64,000 nucleotides of DNA from positions 81,077-145,076 of the forward strand of contig JALFIV010000033.1 in NCBI GenBank assembly GCA_022775385.1. The letters are read 5' to 3'. This document shows positions 63,586-64,000 of the stretch, in pieces. How positions within the stretch are numbered: position 1 is the stretch's first letter; every line of letters begins with the position of its first letter. The notes beneath the pieces are model-generated. The model saw nothing but the letters and a program-made list of their open reading frames with translations. It ran no database searches and had not been told where the DNA came from. A program made the position numbers and the translations under genes. Source of the DNA: Clostridiales bacterium (GTDB lineage: Bacteria; Bacillota; Clostridia; Oscillospirales; Butyricicoccaceae).

Positions 63586-64000
63586 ATGAGCAAGATTCTG
63601 GAACTGCGCAATAAGCGCAACACCCTCTGGGAACAGACCAAGGCGTTCCTGGAGCAGCACCGCGGCGAGAACGGCCTTGTGGCCTCCGACGCTGTGGAGC
63701 AGTACAACAAGATGGCGCAGGAGGTCAAGGACCTGGGTACGGAGATCGAGCGTCTGGAGCAGCAGGCGCAGATTGACGCCCAGCTGGCGGCGCCCACTTC
63801 CACCCCTGTGCACGGCAACCCCAAGGCCAGCGCCCCCAAGGACAAGGATGCACGTCCCACCGCGACCGCTGAGTACAGCGATGCGTTCTGGAACATGATC
63901 CGCGCCCGCGGCAGCTACGGCGAGATCCACAACGCACTGTCCATCGGCGAGGATACCGAAGGCGGCTACACTGTGCCGGACGAGTTCGAGAAGAAGCTGG
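63586..64000 (+). CDS. HK97-family phage major capsid protein, N-terminal part
   Basis: ATG 63586 with GGAGG upstream; the frame is open to the window edge. Residues 1-70 are the coiled-coil scaffold-like delta region (ILELRNKRNTLWEQTKAFLE). After a Pro/Lys-rich linker comes EYSDAFWNMIRARG and the capsid start EDTEGGYTVPDEFEKKL, typical of HK97-fold capsids. Terminase, portal and protease genes are not upstream, so this is either a rearranged prophage or a remnant. Confidence 0.85.
   Translation, partial: MSKILELRNKRNTLWEQTKAFLEQHRGENGLVASDAVEQYNKMAQEVKDLGTEIERLEQQAQIDAQLAAPTSTPVHGNPKASAPKDKDARPTATAEYSDAFWNMIRARGSYGEIHNALSIGEDTEGGYTVPDEFEKKL

Overview
The window comes from a GC-rich (roughly 57-58% in the core), Gram-positive-type Firmicute, most likely a class Clostridia gut bacterium of the Oscillospiraceae/Butyricicoccaceae kind. 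This rests on gene content and order (cdaA-cdaR, yicC-remA-gmk-rpoZ-coaBC-priA-def-fmt-yugP-rsmB-rlmN-prpC-prkC-rsgA-thiN), a PASTA kinase, SecD and SecF as separate genes, and AGGAGG ribosome binding sites with frequent TTG/GTG starts. The genus is an inference.

Layout. (1) 1-3573: the end of a prophage, with a tail fibre, holin, three-part endolysin and an AT-rich cargo gene. (2) 3577-6715: a scarred stretch with a frameshifted tocopherol-cyclase-like gene, an AT-rich islet of two unrecognised genes (a 313-aa soluble protein and a 199-aa multi-pass membrane protein), and the last quarter of an asparagine synthetase whose 5' part is missing. (3) 6810-45158: conserved chromosome. It holds isoprenoid genes (ispD-ispF), a DUF3343/class V aminotransferase pair, c-di-AMP synthesis (cdaA-cdaR), the long yicC-to-TSCPD housekeeping run, an aspartate aminotransferase, purB, secD-secF, a glycogen debranching enzyme with mutY, an operon of an AAA+ ATPase, a degenerate J-domain protein and a HIRAN protein, and an MFS transporter.

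(4) 45265-60191: an integration hot spot at tRNA-Pro(GGG). The tRNA 3' end plus its terminator is repeated at 45295-45383 and 53761-53849 (89 bp, one mismatch), and a 38-bp part recurs at 60154-60191. Two elements therefore sit in tandem. Element 1 (about 8.5 kb) carries a serine recombinase, an HUH-type replication initiator and a diverged relative, a block of small genes, divergent repressors with operator repeats, a 28-aa holin-like type I toxin with an antisense RNA, and a tyrosine integrase with an XRE-like helix-turn-helix inserted in it. Integrase arm-type repeats lie at both ends. Element 2 (about 6.3 kb) is a decayed prophage: a broken integrase, an S24 repressor with a palindromic operator array, and MuF (SPP1 gp7-like) head proteins whose C-terminal toxin-like domains are each followed by small immunity-like genes.

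(5) 60192-64000: a strongly promoted gene for a 929-aa secreted coiled-coil surface protein, then the start of an HK97-type major capsid gene that runs off the window.

The most interesting unexplained items are the two-gene islet (4617-6223), the AAA+/J-like/HIRAN operon (40866-43735), the MuF toxin/immunity remnants (57117-59969), and the unannotated type I toxin-antitoxin locus (51711-52145).
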